Source: Frondihabitans sp. 762G35 (GTDB lineage Bacteria > Actinomycetota > Actinomycetes > Actinomycetales > Microbacteriaceae). From it: a stretch of 64,000 nt of DNA. Under the pieces are notes generated by a model. That model ran no database searches. It saw nothing but the letters and a program-made list of their open reading frames with translations, and was not told the DNA's origin. Below, piece after piece: positions 11,258 through 21,483 of the stretch. The stretch's first letter is position 1, and each line of letters begins with the position of its first letter. The stretch lies in contig NZ_CP014619.1 of NCBI RefSeq assembly GCF_002074055.1, positions 310,001-374,000 of the forward strand, in the 5' to 3' direction. Position numbers and translations under genes: made by a program.

Positions 11258-11875
11258 ATGCCCAAGCCCACCAAGGGTCCCCGCCTCGGAGGCGGCCCGG
11301 CGCACGAGCGCCTTCTCCTCGCCAACATGGCCGGTCAGCTGTTCACGCACAAGAGCATCAAGACCACCGAGACGAAGGCCAAGCGCCTCCGCCCCGTGGC
11401 CGAGCGTCTGGTGACCTTCGCCAAGCGCGGCGACCTGCACTCGCGCCGTCGCGTGCAGGCCATCCTCCGCAACAAGGAGTCCACGCACATCCTGTTCTCG
11501 GAGGTCGCGCCGCTGCTCGAGCTCCGCGAGGGCGGGTACACCCGGATCACGAAGCTCGGCTTCCGCAAGGGTGACAACGCGTCGATGGTCCAGATCGAGC
11601 TCGTCCTCGAGCCCGTCACCCCGAAGACGAAGCGCAGCAGCTCGTCCTCGAAGGTCGGCGTGCCCGCGACGACGCAGGCCCTCCTGGAGGAGCCGGCCGA
11701 GGAGCTGACCGTCTCCGACGAGGCCATCATCGAGGCCACGACCGAGGCGCCCGTCGACTCCGACGTGGTCCCCGAGTCGACCGGCGAGCTCGAGTCGGAG
11801 TCCGCCGACGACCTGACGGCGTCCGACGAGACGATCATCGAGGCCACCACGGAGGCCCCGAAAGACGAGAAGTAA
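11258..11875 (+). CDS. rplQ: 50S ribosomal protein L17 with repeated acidic tail
   Basis: 205 residues; the L17 core ([20 protein letters not shown] to about residue 120, ending [10 protein letters not shown]) is followed by ~85 extra residues, strongly acidic and Thr-rich. The tail contains a near-duplicate [13 protein letters not shown] / [13 protein letters not shown]. Acidic L17 tails occur in actinobacteria; their function is not established. It is the last gene of the alpha operon before a strong terminator. Confidence 0.96.
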   Translation: MPKPTKGPRLGGGPAHERLLLANMAGQLFTHKSIKTTETKAKRLRPVAERLVTFAKRGDLHSRRRVQAILRNKESTHILFSEVAPLLELREGGYTRITKLGFRKGDNASMVQIELVLEPVTPKTKRSSSSSKVGVPATTQALLEEPAEELTVSDEAIIEATTEAPVDSDVVPESTGELESESADDLTASDETIIEATTEAPKDEK

Positions 11876-11892
11876 CCTTCTCGCCGCTTCGC

Positions 11893-11927
11893 CGAAAGGC
11901 CCGCTCCCCTCGGGGGCGGGCCTTTCG
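11893..11927 (+). terminator. Intrinsic terminator after rplQ
   Basis: CGAAAGGCCCGC pairs with GCGGGCCTTTCG, and CCCC/GGGG extend the stem around a short loop (11893-11927). It closes the ribosomal alpha operon, with the truA -10 box just downstream at 11944. Confidence 0.85.
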
Positions 11928-11943
11928 CCGTCCTGCCCTCTCG

Positions 11944-11949
11944 TAGAAT
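11944..11949 (+). promoter_or_regulatory. -10 box for leaderless truA
   Basis: TAGAAT ends 7 nt before the GTG start of truA, so transcription should begin at or next to the start codon. No Shine-Dalgarno sequence is visible. Confidence 0.6.
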
Positions 11950-11956
11950 CGAGGGC

Positions 11957-12844
11957 GTGGACAGCGAGACAGGCCGGACGACCCGGATCCGGCTCGACCT
12001 CTCGTACGACGGCACCCGATTCAGCGGCTGGAGCCGTCAGCCGGGTCTCCGGACCGTTCAGGGCGAGATCGAGAGCGCTCTCGAGATCGTCTTCCAGCGT
12101 CACCTGCCCGCTCCCGTCACCGTGGTGGCGGGCCGCACCGACACCGGCGTCCACGCGATCGGCCAGGTCGCTCACCTCGACGTGACCCCGGAGCAGTTCG
12201 CGCTCCTCCAGCGCCCTCACCGCAACGTCACCAAGTACCCGACGTTCCCGCCGGCCATGATGCTCGCGCGCCGGATCAACGGGCTCGCGGGGGCGGAGGA
12301 GGACCTCCACATCACGCACGCCTCCGTCGTGCCCGACACGTTCGACGCCCGCTACTCGGCGCTCTGGCGCGAGTACGAGTACCGCGTGTCCGACCTCACG
12401 GGGCCGCGCAACCCCATCCGGCGGCACGACACCCTGTGGTTCCCGGCCACGGTCGACCTCGACCTCCTGAACGCGGCTGCGCTCTCGCTCCTGGGACTCC
12501 ACGACTGGGCCGCCTACTGCCGGCCCCGCGACGGCGCGACGACGGTCCGGACCCTGCAGGAGTTCCACTGGCGCCGCGAGGCGGACGGGATCCTGGTCGC
12601 CCGGGTGCGCGCGGACGCCTTCTGCCACAGCATGGTGCGCTCGCTCGTCGGCGCGACGCTCGCGATCGCGGAGGGTCGTCTCCCGCTCGAGGCCGCCGTG
12701 GAGATCCGCGAGGCGCGCCTCCGCGACGGCCAGTTCAAGGTGGCTCAGGCCAAGGGGCTGACGCTTCGCGAGGTGCGCTACCCCCACGACGAGCACTTCG
12801 GGCAGCGCGCCGAGCAGACGAGGGCGCGCCGCGCCGCGCTCTGA
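11957..12844 (+). CDS. truA: tRNA pseudouridine(38-40) synthase
   Basis: 295 residues. Converts U38-U40 of the tRNA anticodon arm to pseudouridine. The catalytic Asp is in [17 protein letters not shown] (residues ~57-73). Other family blocks are [20 protein letters not shown] near the start and [20 protein letters not shown] near the C-terminus. About 35-40 residues longer than E. coli TruA, with an insert around residues 88-120, as in other actinobacteria. GTG start set by the -10 box 7 nt upstream. Confidence 0.95.
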   Translation: MDSETGRTTRIRLDLSYDGTRFSGWSRQPGLRTVQGEIESALEIVFQRHLPAPVTVVAGRTDTGVHAIGQVAHLDVTPEQFALLQRPHRNVTKYPTFPPAMMLARRINGLAGAEEDLHITHASVVPDTFDARYSALWREYEYRVSDLTGPRNPIRRHDTLWFPATVDLDLLNAAALSLLGLHDWAAYCRPRDGATTVRTLQEFHWRREADGILVARVRADAFCHSMVRSLVGATLAIAEGRLPLEAAVEIREARLRDGQFKVAQAKGLTLREVRYPHDEHFGQRAEQTRARRAAL

Positions 12845-12850
12845 CCCGGG

Positions 12851-12856
12851 TACTGT
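12851..12856 (+). promoter_or_regulatory. -10 box for leaderless GNAT gene
   Basis: TACTGT lies 6 nt before the GTG at 12863 and only 7 nt after the truA stop, implying a separate leaderless transcript for the acetyltransferase gene. Confidence 0.5.
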
Positions 12857-12862
12857 GGCGGC

Positions 12863-13351
12863 GTGATCCTGCGCGAGGCCGTTCCGGCCGACATCCCCGA
12901 GCTGCTTCGTCTCACCGTCGAGCTGGCCGTCTACGAGCGGGAGCCGGACGCCGTGAAGACGAGCGAGAGCGATCTCGCGCGGGCGCTCTTCGCCGAGCAT
13001 CCTGCGGTCTTCGCGTTCGTGGTGGAGGACGACGTCGAGAGCAGGCTCGCGGGGATGGCGATCTGGTTCCTGACCTTCTCGACCTGGGAGGGCGTGCACG
13101 GCATCCACCTCGAAGACCTCTACGTGAGTCCGGAGCATCGGGGCCGGGGCCACGGGAAGGCGCTGCTCTCGAGGCTGGCCGCCCTCTGCGCCGAGCGGGG
13201 CTACGCCCGCCTGGAGTGGAACGTGCTCGACTGGAACGAGCCTGCCATCGGCTTCTATCGCTCGCTCGACGCCGAGGCGCTCACCGACTGGACCACCTTT
13301 CGCCTATCGGGCGACCCGCTCGCGGTTGCCGCCGCTGCACACGTCCTGTAA
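12863..13351 (+). CDS. GNAT family N-acetyltransferase
   Basis: 162 residues with one GNAT domain. It begins [20 protein letters not shown] and has the acetyl-CoA-binding motif [21 protein letters not shown] (residues ~92-111), then the [20 protein letters not shown] motif B. The pattern ([27 protein letters not shown]) resembles diamine/spermidine N1-acetyltransferase-like GNATs, but the substrate cannot be assigned. Between truA and rplM. Confidence 0.85.
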   Translation: MILREAVPADIPELLRLTVELAVYEREPDAVKTSESDLARALFAEHPAVFAFVVEDDVESRLAGMAIWFLTFSTWEGVHGIHLEDLYVSPEHRGRGHGKALLSRLAALCAERGYARLEWNVLDWNEPAIGFYRSLDAEALTDWTTFRLSGDPLAVAAAAHVL

Positions 13352-13494
13352 CGTGTCCCCTTGGTGTCTGCGCAACTGCGCGCGTTCACCCGAAGTTGAG
13401 CCCTCCACCTGACTCGTTCCCGTGCGATCCGCGCGAGAACGGCAACGGAGCGGGATTCACGAACCTCTCACCTCGACCAGAAAGCAGCACTACT

Positions 13495-13941
13495 GTGACG
13501 CGCACTTTCTCCCCCACCCCGGCTGATGTCAAGCCGGAGTGGCTGATCATCGACGCGAACGACATCGTTCTCGGCCGCCTCGCCAGCCACGTCGCCGCTC
13601 TCCTCCGCGGAAAGCACAAGCCCACGTTCGCCCCCCACATGGACATGGGCGACTTCGTCATCGTCATCAACGCCGAGAAGGTCGCCCTGACCGGCTCGAA
13701 GCTGCAGACGAAGCTCGCCTACCGCCACTCGGGTTACCCGGGCGGCCTCACGGCGACGACCTACTCCGAGATGCTCGAGAAGCACCCGACGCGCGCGGTC
13801 GAGAAGGCCATCCGCGGCATGCTCCCGAAGAACTCGCTCGGTCGCGCCCAGATCGCGAAGCTGAAGGTCTACGCCGGCCCTGAGCACCCCCACGCGGCCC
13901 AGAAGCCCACGGTGTACACCCTCGACCAGGTCGCCCAGTAG
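13495..13941 (+). CDS. rplM: 50S ribosomal protein L13
   Basis: 148 residues, normal for L13, an early-assembly 50S protein. Core: [49 protein letters not shown] and the [20 protein letters not shown] signature. The start is GTG at 13495 ([11 protein letters not shown]); the longer upstream reading runs in the wrong frame through truA and the GNAT gene and was rejected. Forms an operon with rpsI. Confidence 0.97.
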   Translation: MTRTFSPTPADVKPEWLIIDANDIVLGRLASHVAALLRGKHKPTFAPHMDMGDFVIVINAEKVALTGSKLQTKLAYRHSGYPGGLTATTYSEMLEKHPTRAVEKAIRGMLPKNSLGRAQIAKLKVYAGPEHPHAAQKPTVYTLDQVAQ

Positions 13942-13970
13942 CGACCGCTGAAGACTTAAGGATCCCTACA

Positions 13971-14456
13971 GTGGCAAGCATCGCCGATTCCATCGAATCC
14001 ACCCCCGAGAGCTTCACGACCGAGAGCGCCGCTCCCGTCGCCGCGTCGACTCCCCGCCCCGTCCTCACCGTCGGCGGCGGCGCCGTCGGCCGTCGCAAGC
14101 AGGCCATCGCCCGCGTGCGCCTCGTCCCCGGCTCCGGCACCATCACGGTCAACGGCCGCACCCTCGAGGACTACTTCCCCAACAAGCTGCACCAGCAGCT
14201 GATCAACGACCCGTTCAAGGTCCTCGACCTCCTCGGCTCGTACGACGTCGTCGCGAAGATCTCCGGTGGTGGCCCCTCGGGTCAGGCCGGAGCCCTGCGC
14301 CTCGGCATCAGCCGCACGCTGAACGAGATCGACGAAGAGAACAACCGCGCCGAGCTGAAGAAGGCGGGCTTCCTCAGCCGCGACGCTCGCGTCAAGGAGC
14401 GCAAGAAGGCCGGTCTCAAGAAGGCCCGTAAGGCTCCTCAGTTCTCCAAGCGCTAA
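13971..14456 (+). CDS. rpsI: 30S ribosomal protein S9
   Basis: 161 residues; the S9 core starts at [20 protein letters not shown] (residue ~38) and ends with the invariant Ser-Lys-Arg that contacts the P-site tRNA. The first ~35 residues are a Ser/Thr/Ala-rich extension, common in actinobacteria. GTG start at 13971 behind AAGGATCCCTACA. rplM-rpsI is a conserved pair, followed here by glmM 19 nt downstream. Confidence 0.97.
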   Translation: MASIADSIESTPESFTTESAAPVAASTPRPVLTVGGGAVGRRKQAIARVRLVPGSGTITVNGRTLEDYFPNKLHQQLINDPFKVLDLLGSYDVVAKISGGGPSGQAGALRLGISRTLNEIDEENNRAELKKAGFLSRDARVKERKKAGLKKARKAPQFSKR

Positions 14457-14475
14457 CACCCGGCCAGGTCTCGCG

Positions 14476-15846
14476 ATGACGCGTCTTTTCGGAACCGACG
14501 GAGTTCGGGGCCTCGCCAACCGTGAGTTGACGGCCGCGCTCGCACTGGGTCTCGCCCAGGCGAGCGCGGTCGTGCTCACGAAGGGGCATCACGCCGATGC
14601 CCGCCGCGCCGAGGGGCGACGTCCCGTCGCCGTCCTCGCGCGCGACCCCCGGATCTCGGGGGAGTTCCTCGCGGCCGCGGTCGCCGCCGGGCTCGCCTCG
14701 TCCGGCGTCGACGTCCAGGACGCCGGGGTCATCCCGACACCCGCCGCCGCATTCCTCGTCGCCGATTCCGGCGCCGACTTCGGCGTGATGATCAGCGCGT
14801 CGCACAATCCGGCGCCCGACAACGGCATCAAGTTCTTCGCGTTCGGCGGCACCAAGCTGCCCGACGAGGTCGAGGACCGCATCGAGGCCACGATGGACGC
14901 CCCGCGGCTCATGCCGGTGGGTGGAGACGTCGGCCGGATCCGGCGCTTCGCCGACGCCGAGGACCGCTACATCGTCCACCTGATGGGTGCTCTGCCGCAC
15001 CGCCTCGACGGCCTGCACGTCGTCCTCGACTGCGCTCACGGAGCCGCAGCCGGTGTCTCGCCGGAGGCGTTCGCCCTCGCGGGAGCGCGCGTCACCGTGA
15101 TCGGTGCCGATCCCGACGGCGTCAACATCAACGACGGCGTCGGCTCGACGCACCTCGACAACCTCGCCGCCGCCGTCCTCGAGCACGGGGCCGACGTCGG
15201 CATCGCGCACGACGGCGACGCCGACCGTTGCCTCGCCGTCGACGCCGACGGCCGGATCATCGACGGCGACCAGATCATGGCGATCCTCGCGCTCTCGATG
15301 AAGCAGCGCGGCATCCTGCACGAGGACACCCTCGTCGCGACGGTCATGAGCAACCTCGGCCTCAAGCGCGCCATGCGCGACAACGGCATCCGCGTCATCG
15401 AGACCGGGGTCGGCGACCGCTACGTCCTCGAGGAGATGAACGCGCACGACTACAGCCTGGGCGGCGAGCAGTCCGGGCACATCGTCTTCCGCCGCTACGC
15501 GACCACGGGCGACGGCATCCTGACCGGCCTCACCCTCGTGGCCGAGATGGCGCGCACGGGCAGGACGCTGGCCGAGCTCGCCGACGTCATGACCGTCTTC
15601 CCGCAGATCCTCGTGAACGTCCGTGGCGTCGATCGGGCCGGTCTCCGGGGCGACAGCGTCATCGCGGACGCCGTGCGCGCGGCCGAGGAGGAGCTCGGCG
15701 ACGCGGGGCGCGTGCTCCTGCGCCCCTCGGGAACCGAGCAGCTCGTCCGCGTCATGGTCGAGGCCGCCTCGCAGGACGACGCCGACCGCATCGCTCACGC
15801 CCTCGCCGACGTGGTGCGCGAGCGCCTGGCCGTCCCCGCCGCCTGA
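14476..15846 (+). CDS. glmM: Phosphoglucosamine mutase
   Basis: 456 residues. Interconverts glucosamine-6-P and glucosamine-1-P on the route to UDP-GlcNAc for peptidoglycan. It has the phospho-Ser loop [16 protein letters not shown] (residues ~112-127), the Mg-binding DGDADR (~252-257), the sugar-binding GGEQSGHI and the phosphate-binding [12 protein letters not shown]. It starts [19 protein letters not shown]. It partners with glmS at 16932; coaA lies between on the other strand. Confidence 0.98.
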   Translation: MTRLFGTDGVRGLANRELTAALALGLAQASAVVLTKGHHADARRAEGRRPVAVLARDPRISGEFLAAAVAAGLASSGVDVQDAGVIPTPAAAFLVADSGADFGVMISASHNPAPDNGIKFFAFGGTKLPDEVEDRIEATMDAPRLMPVGGDVGRIRRFADAEDRYIVHLMGALPHRLDGLHVVLDCAHGAAAGVSPEAFALAGARVTVIGADPDGVNINDGVGSTHLDNLAAAVLEHGADVGIAHDGDADRCLAVDADGRIIDGDQIMAILALSMKQRGILHEDTLVATVMSNLGLKRAMRDNGIRVIETGVGDRYVLEEMNAHDYSLGGEQSGHIVFRRYATTGDGILTGLTLVAEMARTGRTLAELADVMTVFPQILVNVRGVDRAGLRGDSVIADAVRAAEEELGDAGRVLLRPSGTEQLVRVMVEAASQDDADRIAHALADVVRERLAVPAA

Positions 15847-15852
15847 CCCGCC

Positions 15853-16797
15853 TCAGATCTTCCGGAGCAGCACGCTCGACACGGTGTGGTCGGCATCCTT
15901 CCGCAGGACCAGCGTGGCGCGGGAGCGCGTCGGCTGCACGTTGCGCTTCAGGTTCGGCTCGTTGACCGTGCGCCACACCTCGCGGGCGAAGGCGAGCGCC
16001 TCGTCCTCCGGGATCTCGGCGAAGCGGTGGAAGAACGACTCCTCGGAGCTGAAGGCGCCCTCGCGCAGTTTCCGGAACCGCTCGACGAACCAGTTCTCGA
16101 TGTCGTGGGTGCGCGCGTCGACGTAGATCGTGAAGTCGAAGAGGTCGCTCAGCGCGAGGCGCCCGTTCGTCGGCGGCTGGAGCACGTTCAGACCCTCGAC
16201 GATGAGGATGTCCGGGCGGCGGACGACGACCTCGGCTCCCGGCACGATGTCGTACTCGATGTGCGAGTAGAACGGGGCCCGCACCTCTTCGGCGCCGCTC
16301 TTGACCTGCGAGACGAACTTGAGGAGCCGACGCCGGTCGTACGACTCGGGGAAGCCCTTGCGGTCCATGATCCCGCGGCGTTCGAGCTCGGCGTTGGGGT
16401 AGAGGAAGCCGTCGGTGGTGATCAGCTCGACCCGCGGGGTGTCGCTCCAGCGCGAGAGCAGCTCGCGCATGAGACGGGCGACCGTCGACTTGCCGACCGC
16501 CACGGATCCGGCCACGCCGATCACGAAGGGCGTGCGCTGCGCCCGCTCGCCCAGGAAGTCGCTCGTCGCGCGGTGCAGGTTGCGCGCACCTGCGGCGTAG
16601 AGGTTGATCAGTCGGCTCAGCGGCAGGTAGACGTCGCTGACCTCCTGGAGGTCGAGCCGGTCGCCGAGGCCGCGGAGCTGCACGAGCTCGAGCTCCGTCA
16701 GGGGGTTCCGCGTCGAGGGCGCCAGGTCGGCCCAGGAGTCGCGGCTCACCTCCACGAACGGGGTGAGGTGGGTGGGGGCGGCGGTCGCATCGGCCAT
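15853..16797 (-). CDS. coaA: Pantothenate kinase, type I
   Basis: 314 residues. Catalyses ATP-dependent phosphorylation of pantothenate, the first step of coenzyme A synthesis. The P-loop is [16 protein letters not shown] (residues ~95-110); also [34 protein letters not shown] and [20 protein letters not shown], all typical of CoaA. It is the only minus-strand gene in the housekeeping stretch 1-22004, convergent with glmM (6 nt apart) and divergent from glmS. Confidence 0.97.
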   Translation of the reverse strand: MADATAAPTHLTPFVEVSRDSWADLAPSTRNPLTELELVQLRGLGDRLDLQEVSDVYLPLSRLINLYAAGARNLHRATSDFLGERAQRTPFVIGVAGSVAVGKSTVARLMRELLSRWSDTPRVELITTDGFLYPNAELERRGIMDRKGFPESYDRRRLLKFVSQVKSGAEEVRAPFYSHIEYDIVPGAEVVVRRPDILIVEGLNVLQPPTNGRLALSDLFDFTIYVDARTHDIENWFVERFRKLREGAFSSEESFFHRFAEIPEDEALAFAREVWRTVNEPNLKRNVQPTRSRATLVLRKDADHTVSSVLLRKI

Positions 16798-16918
16798 GAG
16801 TGACGAGCTTATGGGGTCGCGCCCTCCCGCGCCCGGGCCCGCCGCCGGCGGCGGAAGTCCGTCTCGCGACGGAGCCCCGGGCGACGTGCGGCGGACGGGG
16901 TGATCAGCGAGCGGACGT

Positions 16919-16924
16919 TAGGCT
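16919..16924 (+). promoter_or_regulatory. -10 box for leaderless glmS
   Basis: TAGGCT lies 7 nt before the glmS ATG. The short distance leaves no room for a glmS ribozyme or any leader in the transcript. Confidence 0.6.
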
Positions 16925-16931
16925 GACTCCC

Positions 16932-18779
16932 ATGTGTGGCATCGTGGGTTACGTCGGTTCGGACAAGAGCGTCGAGGTCCTCCTCGGCGGTCTGGCGCGT
17001 CTCGAGTACCGGGGCTACGACTCCGCCGGCATCGCGGTCATCGCGCCCGACGGCACCCTGGGGATGCGCAAGAAGGCCGGCAAGCTGAAGATGCTCGTGG
17101 GCGACCTCGGCGCCTCCCCGCTGGCGAACGGCGCCACGGGAATCGGCCACACCCGGTGGGCCACGCACGGCGGGCCGACCGACCAGAACGCCCACCCGCA
17201 CCTCTCCGACGGGGGCAAGCTGGCGCTCATCCACAACGGCATCATCGAGAACTTCTCCGAGCTGAAGGCCGAGCTCCTCGCGGAGGGCGTCGAGTTCCTC
17301 AGCGAGACCGACTCCGAGGTCGCGGCGCACCTCGTGGCCCGCGAGTTCCGGGCGACGGGCGACCTCACGGAGGCGCTCCGCCTCGTCGTCAACCGGCTCG
17401 AGGGCGCGTTCACGCTCCTCGTCGTGCACGCCGACCAGCCCGGCGTGGTCGTCGGTGCGCGGCGCAACTCCCCGCTCGTGATCGGGCTGGGCGAGGGCGA
17501 GAACTTCCTGGGCAGCGACGTCGCCGCCTTCATCGAGTTCACCCACCGGGCCATGGCCATCGGTCAGGACCAGATCGTCACCATCACGCGCGACGCCGTC
17601 GACGTCGTCGACTTCCACGGCTCGCCCGTCGAGGCGCAGGAGTTCGAGGTCACCTGGGACGCCAAGGCGGCGGAGAAGGGCGGCTGGTCGAGCTTCATGG
17701 CGAAGGAGATCAGCGAGGAGCCGGAGGCCGTCGCCAACACGCTCCTCGGCCGCGCGGTCGACGGCGCCGTCCACCTCTCCGACCTCGACCCGATCCGCGA
17801 GCGTCTGCTCACCGTCAACCGGGTCATCGTGATCGCCTGCGGCACCGCCGCCTACGCGGGCATCCTCGGCAAGTACGCGATCGAGCAGTGGTCGAGGCTC
17901 CCCGTCGAGGTCGAGCTGGCCCACGAGTTCCGCTACCGCGACCCGGTGCTCGACGAGCACACCCTCGTCGTGTCGATCAGCCAGTCCGGCGAGACGATGG
18001 ACACCCTGATGGCCGTCAAGTACGCCCGGGAGCAGGGCGCTCAGGTGCTCTCCATCTGCAACACGCAGGGCGCCACGATCCCGCGGGAGAGCGACGCCGT
18101 CATCTACACGCACGCCGGCCCCGAGGTCGCGGTCGCGTCGACGAAGGCGTTCGTCGCGCAGGGGACGGCCCTGTTCCTCCTGGGCCTCCACCTGGCCACG
18201 CTCCGTCGGACCCTGACGGCGGAGGAGATCGCCGAGCAGGTCGACGACCTGGTCGCCATCCCCGACAAGATCCGCCGCGTGCTCGAGTCGGGCGACCGGA
18301 TCAAGACCCTCGCCGGCTGGATGGCGGACACCCGCTCGGTCCTCTTCCTCGGTCGCCACGTCGGCTACCCGATCGCGCTCGAGGGAGCGCTCAAGCTCAA
18401 GGAGCTCGCCTACATCCACGCCGAGGGCTTCGCCGCGGGTGAGCTGAAGCACGGCCCGATCGCCCTGATCGAGCCGGGCCAGATCGTGTTCGTCATCGTG
18501 CCGTCGCCGCGCGACCCGCGTTCGCTCCACCCGAAGGTCGTCTCCAACATCCAGGAGATCCGCGCCCGCGGCGCCCGCGTCATCGCGATCGCCGAGGAGG
18601 GCGACGCCGCCGTGCTGCCCTTCGCCGACGAGGTGTTGCACATCCCGCTCGCATCGCCCCTCTTCGAGCCGCTGCTCGCCGTCGTCCCGCTCCACATCTT
18701 CGGGATGGAGCTCGCCAGCGCGAAGGGGCTCGACGTCGATCAGCCCCGCAACCTGGCCAAGTCCGTCACCGTCGAGTAG
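16932..18779 (+). CDS. glmS: Glutamine-fructose-6-phosphate aminotransferase (isomerizing)
   Basis: 615 residues. Makes glucosamine-6-P from fructose-6-P and glutamine. The N-terminal class II glutaminase begins MCGIVGYVG, with Cys2 as nucleophile after Met removal, which fixes the start. Family blocks are RLEYRGYDSAGIAV, IGHTRWATHGGPTDQNAHPH and HNGIIENF. Two SIS sugar-isomerase domains follow (CGTAAYAG and ISQSGETMDT; GRHVGYPIALEGALKLKELA). It ends in AKSVTVE. acpS follows after 15 nt. Confidence 0.98.
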   Translation: MCGIVGYVGSDKSVEVLLGGLARLEYRGYDSAGIAVIAPDGTLGMRKKAGKLKMLVGDLGASPLANGATGIGHTRWATHGGPTDQNAHPHLSDGGKLALIHNGIIENFSELKAELLAEGVEFLSETDSEVAAHLVAREFRATGDLTEALRLVVNRLEGAFTLLVVHADQPGVVVGARRNSPLVIGLGEGENFLGSDVAAFIEFTHRAMAIGQDQIVTITRDAVDVVDFHGSPVEAQEFEVTWDAKAAEKGGWSSFMAKEISEEPEAVANTLLGRAVDGAVHLSDLDPIRERLLTVNRVIVIACGTAAYAGILGKYAIEQWSRLPVEVELAHEFRYRDPVLDEHTLVVSISQSGETMDTLMAVKYAREQGAQVLSICNTQGATIPRESDAVIYTHAGPEVAVASTKAFVAQGTALFLLGLHLATLRRTLTAEEIAEQVDDLVAIPDKIRRVLESGDRIKTLAGWMADTRSVLFLGRHVGYPIALEGALKLKELAYIHAEGFAAGELKHGPIALIEPGQIVFVIVPSPRDPRSLHPKVVSNIQEIRARGARVIAIAEEGDAAVLPFADEVLHIPLASPLFEPLLAVVPLHIFGMELASAKGLDVDQPRNLAKSVTVE

Positions 18780-18794
18780 CCGCCGGAGCATCGG

Positions 18795-19223
18795 GTGAGC
18801 ATCGTGGGAGTCGGTGTCGACGTGGTCGACGTCGCCCGGTTCGACCGGGCGCTCGAGCGCACCCCGAAGCTCCGCGGACGCCTGTTCACCGAGGCGGAGC
18901 TCGTCCGCGACGGCGAACCCCGCCGGATCGAGTCGCTCGCCGCGCGCTTCGCCGCCAAGGAGGCCTTCATCAAGGCCGTCGGCGGCTCCACGGGCGTGTT
19001 CTGGCACGACATGGTGGTGGGCGCCGACGACCAGCGCGCCCCGTCGCTCCTGCTCTCGGGCGGTGCCGCGGAGCTCGCGGCCGCGCGCGGCGTCGGGCGC
19101 GTCCACCTCTCGCTGAGCCACGACGGCGGCATCGCGACGGCGTTCGTGGTGGCCGAGGCGACGGCGGCCGAGGCGACGGCGGGCGAGGCGACGGCGGCCG
19201 GCCAGTCGGGGGTCGGCGCATGA
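18795..19223 (+). CDS. acpS: Holo-[acyl-carrier-protein] synthase with repeated tail
   Basis: 142 residues. Transfers 4'-phosphopantetheine from CoA to acyl carrier protein. The Mg/CoA motif [10 protein letters not shown] (residues ~5-14) and [18 protein letters not shown] with the terminal [18 protein letters not shown] are typical of AcpS. The last ~20 residues are a tandem [15 protein letters not shown] repeat encoded by 15-bp DNA repeats, absent from the family core. GTG start; its end overlaps the ATG of alr. Confidence 0.95.
   Translation: MSIVGVGVDVVDVARFDRALERTPKLRGRLFTEAELVRDGEPRRIESLAARFAAKEAFIKAVGGSTGVFWHDMVVGADDQRAPSLLLSGGAAELAAARGVGRVHLSLSHDGGIATAFVVAEATAAEATAGEATAAGQSGVGA
19155..19199 (+). 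repeat. Three tandem 15-bp repeats in the acpS 3' end
   Basis: Units GAGGCGACGGCGGCC at 19155-19169 and 19185-19199 are identical; the middle copy (19170-19184) differs at one base. The period is a multiple of three, so copy-number change would only lengthen the C-terminal tail. Confidence 0.9.
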
Positions 19224-20320
19224 CGCAGGAGGTGCGGGTCGCCGTCGACACCGGGGCGCTGCGGCACAACGTCGAGGTGCTGCGCAGGGTCGTGCATCCT
19301 GCGCGTGTGATGACCGTGGTCAAGGCGAACGCCTACGGGCACGGCGCCGTCGAGAGCGCGCGGGCGTTCGAGGAGGCCGGGGTCGACTGGATCGGCGTGG
19401 TCGACCTCGACGAGGCCGTGGCGCTCCGGCGGGCGGGCATCTCGGTGCCGATCCTGGCGTGGCTGCATGCGCCCGGTGAGACGTTCCAGCGCGCCGTGCA
19501 GTTCGACGTCACGCCGGCGATCTCCGATCTGGCGCAGCTCGGGGCGTGCGCCCGAGCCGGTGTCCCCGTCGTCCACCTCTGCCTCGACACGGGGCTCAGC
19601 CGCAACGGCGCGGTCGAGTCGGAGTGGGCCGAGTTCTTCGATCGCGCCCGGTCGCTCCGAGGCGCCGTCGAGGTGGGCGGCGTCATGAGCCACCTCTCCA
19701 ACACGTCGCCCGCCGAGGACGCCCACCAGTTGGCGGCATTCCTCCGGGGGGTCAGGATGCTCGCCGACCGCGGCATCACCGCCCCGCTCCAACACATCGC
19801 GGCATCGGCCTCGGGGCAGTCGTCCTCCGACGCGCGCCTCGGGATGGTCCGCTTCGGTCTCTCGGCGTACGGTCTCAGCCCCCTCGCGGGTCGCACCCCC
19901 GCAGACCTCGGACTCCGCCCCGCGCTCACTCTGACGGCACCGGTCATCGGTCTGAAGCGCGTGCTCGCGGGAGAGGGGACCTCCTACGGCCTCACCTGGC
20001 GCGCCGAGCGCGACACCCGGCTCGCGCTCCTGCCGGTCGGCTACGCGGACGGCATCGAGCGCATCGCCGGCAACCGCGCCCGCGTCCTGCTGGGTGGCCG
20101 CCTCCGCCCCGTCGTCGGCCGCATCGCGATGAACGCCCTGACGGTCGACCTCGGGCCCGACGACCCGACCGACGCCGTCGCCCTCGGCGACGAGGCCGTC
20201 CTCTTCGGCGACGCCGAGAAGGGCCACCCGACGGTCGCCGACTGGGCCGAGGCGACCGGCACCATCGACTACGAGGTCGTGGCCAGGCTCTCGGCCCGCC
20301 TGCCGAGGAGCTACCGGTGA
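19220..20320 (+). CDS. alr: Alanine racemase, first of two tandem copies (divergent)
   Basis: 366 residues, PLP-dependent; supplies D-Ala for peptidoglycan. The PLP lysine lies in [10 protein letters not shown] (residue ~36), the PLP-contacting Arg in [11 protein letters not shown], and the second catalytic base Tyr in [12 protein letters not shown]. The block that usually reads GR-x-x-MDQ is [13 protein letters not shown] here, so the conserved Asp-Gln after Met is replaced by Asn-Ala. It overlaps acpS at its start and the second racemase at its end (GTGA). It could be a racemase with altered specificity, such as another amino acid. Confidence 0.9.
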   Translation: MTQEVRVAVDTGALRHNVEVLRRVVHPARVMTVVKANAYGHGAVESARAFEEAGVDWIGVVDLDEAVALRRAGISVPILAWLHAPGETFQRAVQFDVTPAISDLAQLGACARAGVPVVHLCLDTGLSRNGAVESEWAEFFDRARSLRGAVEVGGVMSHLSNTSPAEDAHQLAAFLRGVRMLADRGITAPLQHIAASASGQSSSDARLGMVRFGLSAYGLSPLAGRTPADLGLRPALTLTAPVIGLKRVLAGEGTSYGLTWRAERDTRLALLPVGYADGIERIAGNRARVLLGGRLRPVVGRIAMNALTVDLGPDDPTDAVALGDEAVLFGDAEKGHPTVADWAEATGTIDYEVVARLSARLPRSYR

Positions 20321-21483
20321 CCGACACGTACCTGCGGCGCGCGACCGTCGACCTCGAGGCCTACCGGGCCAATCTGACGCACCTCCAGCGGCTCGTCGCT
20401 CCGGCCGAGCTGATGGCGGTCGTCAAGGCCGACGCCTACGGGCACGGCGCCACGACCCTCGCCGCGGTCGCCGTCGACGCCGGCGTGCGCTGGCTGGGCA
20501 CGCTCGAGCTGCAGAACGCCCACGAGCTGCGCGCCTCCGGGATCGGCGACGGCATCGCCCTCTTCGCCTGGCAGTACTCGCCGCACGAGTCGTTCGAGCG
20601 CGCCGTCTCCGAGAAGATCGACCTCGGCCTCTCGACGCTGGCCCAGCTGGAGCGCGTCGCGCTCGCCGTGGTCTCCGTGGCCGACGCGCTCGCTCCCGAC
20701 GCGGTCGGCGGCGCTGCCGTCGACGTGCCCGCTCTCGTGCACCTCAACGTCGACACGGGTCTCCACCGCGACGGTGCCTCCGCCGACGAGTGGGAGGCCC
20801 TCGTGACGCGCGCGGTCGAGCTGGAACGGGCGGGGCTCCTGCGCCTGCGGGGCGTCTACTCGCACCTCGCGGAGGCGTCCGACGAGGAGGACACCGAGTC
20901 GGCGGGCCTCCTCGCGGCCGCCATCGAGCGCGCCGAGGAGCTCGGCGCGGCCTTCGAGGTCCGGCACCTGACGGCGTCGAGCGCCGGGATGGAGCGTCCG
21001 GAGCTGCGGCTCGACCTGGTGAGGATGGGCTCGAACACCTACGGCATCCCCGTCACCGACGGCGTCTCGGCCGCCGACCGCGGGCTGGTGCCGGTCATGA
21101 CCCTCACGGCCCGGATCGCGCGGGTCAAGCGGATCGCGGCCGGCACGGGCGTCTCCTACGACTACACCTACCGGGCGCCCCGCGACACGACCATCGCCCT
21201 CGTGCCCGTGGGCTACGCCGACGGTGTCTCGCGTCGAGCGCAGAACGGCGTCACCGTCGCCCTGCGCGGCAAGCGCTACCCGATCGTCGGGCGAGTGGCG
21301 ATGGACCAGTTCCTGATCGACGTCGGCGACGACCCCGTGGAGGTCGGCGACGTCGTCACCCTCTTCGGCCCGGGCACGGCCGGCGAGCTCACCGTCGGCG
21401 AGTGGGCCGACCTCGTCGGCACGATCGGCGAGGAGATCTGCACGAGCGTCGGGGCTCGAGTGCCGCGGGCGTACGTCTCGTGA
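20317..21483 (+). CDS. alr: Alanine racemase, second copy (canonical active site)
   Basis: 388 residues. It has the PLP lysine in VVKADAYGHG (~37), the Arg in LVRMGSNTYGI, the catalytic Tyr in GTGVSYDYTYRA and a canonical GRVAMDQFLIDVG block, so it is the better candidate for the housekeeping D-Ala enzyme. The two copies share fold and motifs but differ clearly in sequence, indicating an old duplication. GTG start overlaps the first copy's TGA, and its own TGA overlaps the tsaE GTG. Confidence 0.92.
   Translation: MTDTYLRRATVDLEAYRANLTHLQRLVAPAELMAVVKADAYGHGATTLAAVAVDAGVRWLGTLELQNAHELRASGIGDGIALFAWQYSPHESFERAVSEKIDLGLSTLAQLERVALAVVSVADALAPDAVGGAAVDVPALVHLNVDTGLHRDGASADEWEALVTRAVELERAGLLRLRGVYSHLAEASDEEDTESAGLLAAAIERAEELGAAFEVRHLTASSAGMERPELRLDLVRMGSNTYGIPVTDGVSAADRGLVPVMTLTARIARVKRIAAGTGVSYDYTYRAPRDTTIALVPVGYADGVSRRAQNGVTVALRGKRYPIVGRVAMDQFLIDVGDDPVEVGDVVTLFGPGTAGELTVGEWADLVGTIGEEICTSVGARVPRAYVS

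Noticed and set aside
10142-13153. A minus-strand open frame of about 1000 codons across rpoA, rplQ and truA
   Set aside because: High-GC antisense shadow: composition is Arg/Asp/Leu-rich without motifs, and three certain genes occupy the plus strand.
16798-16931. A glmS ribozyme or riboswitch upstream of glmS
   Set aside because: The -10 box is 7 nt from the ATG, leaving no leader, and no ribozyme-like core is visible.
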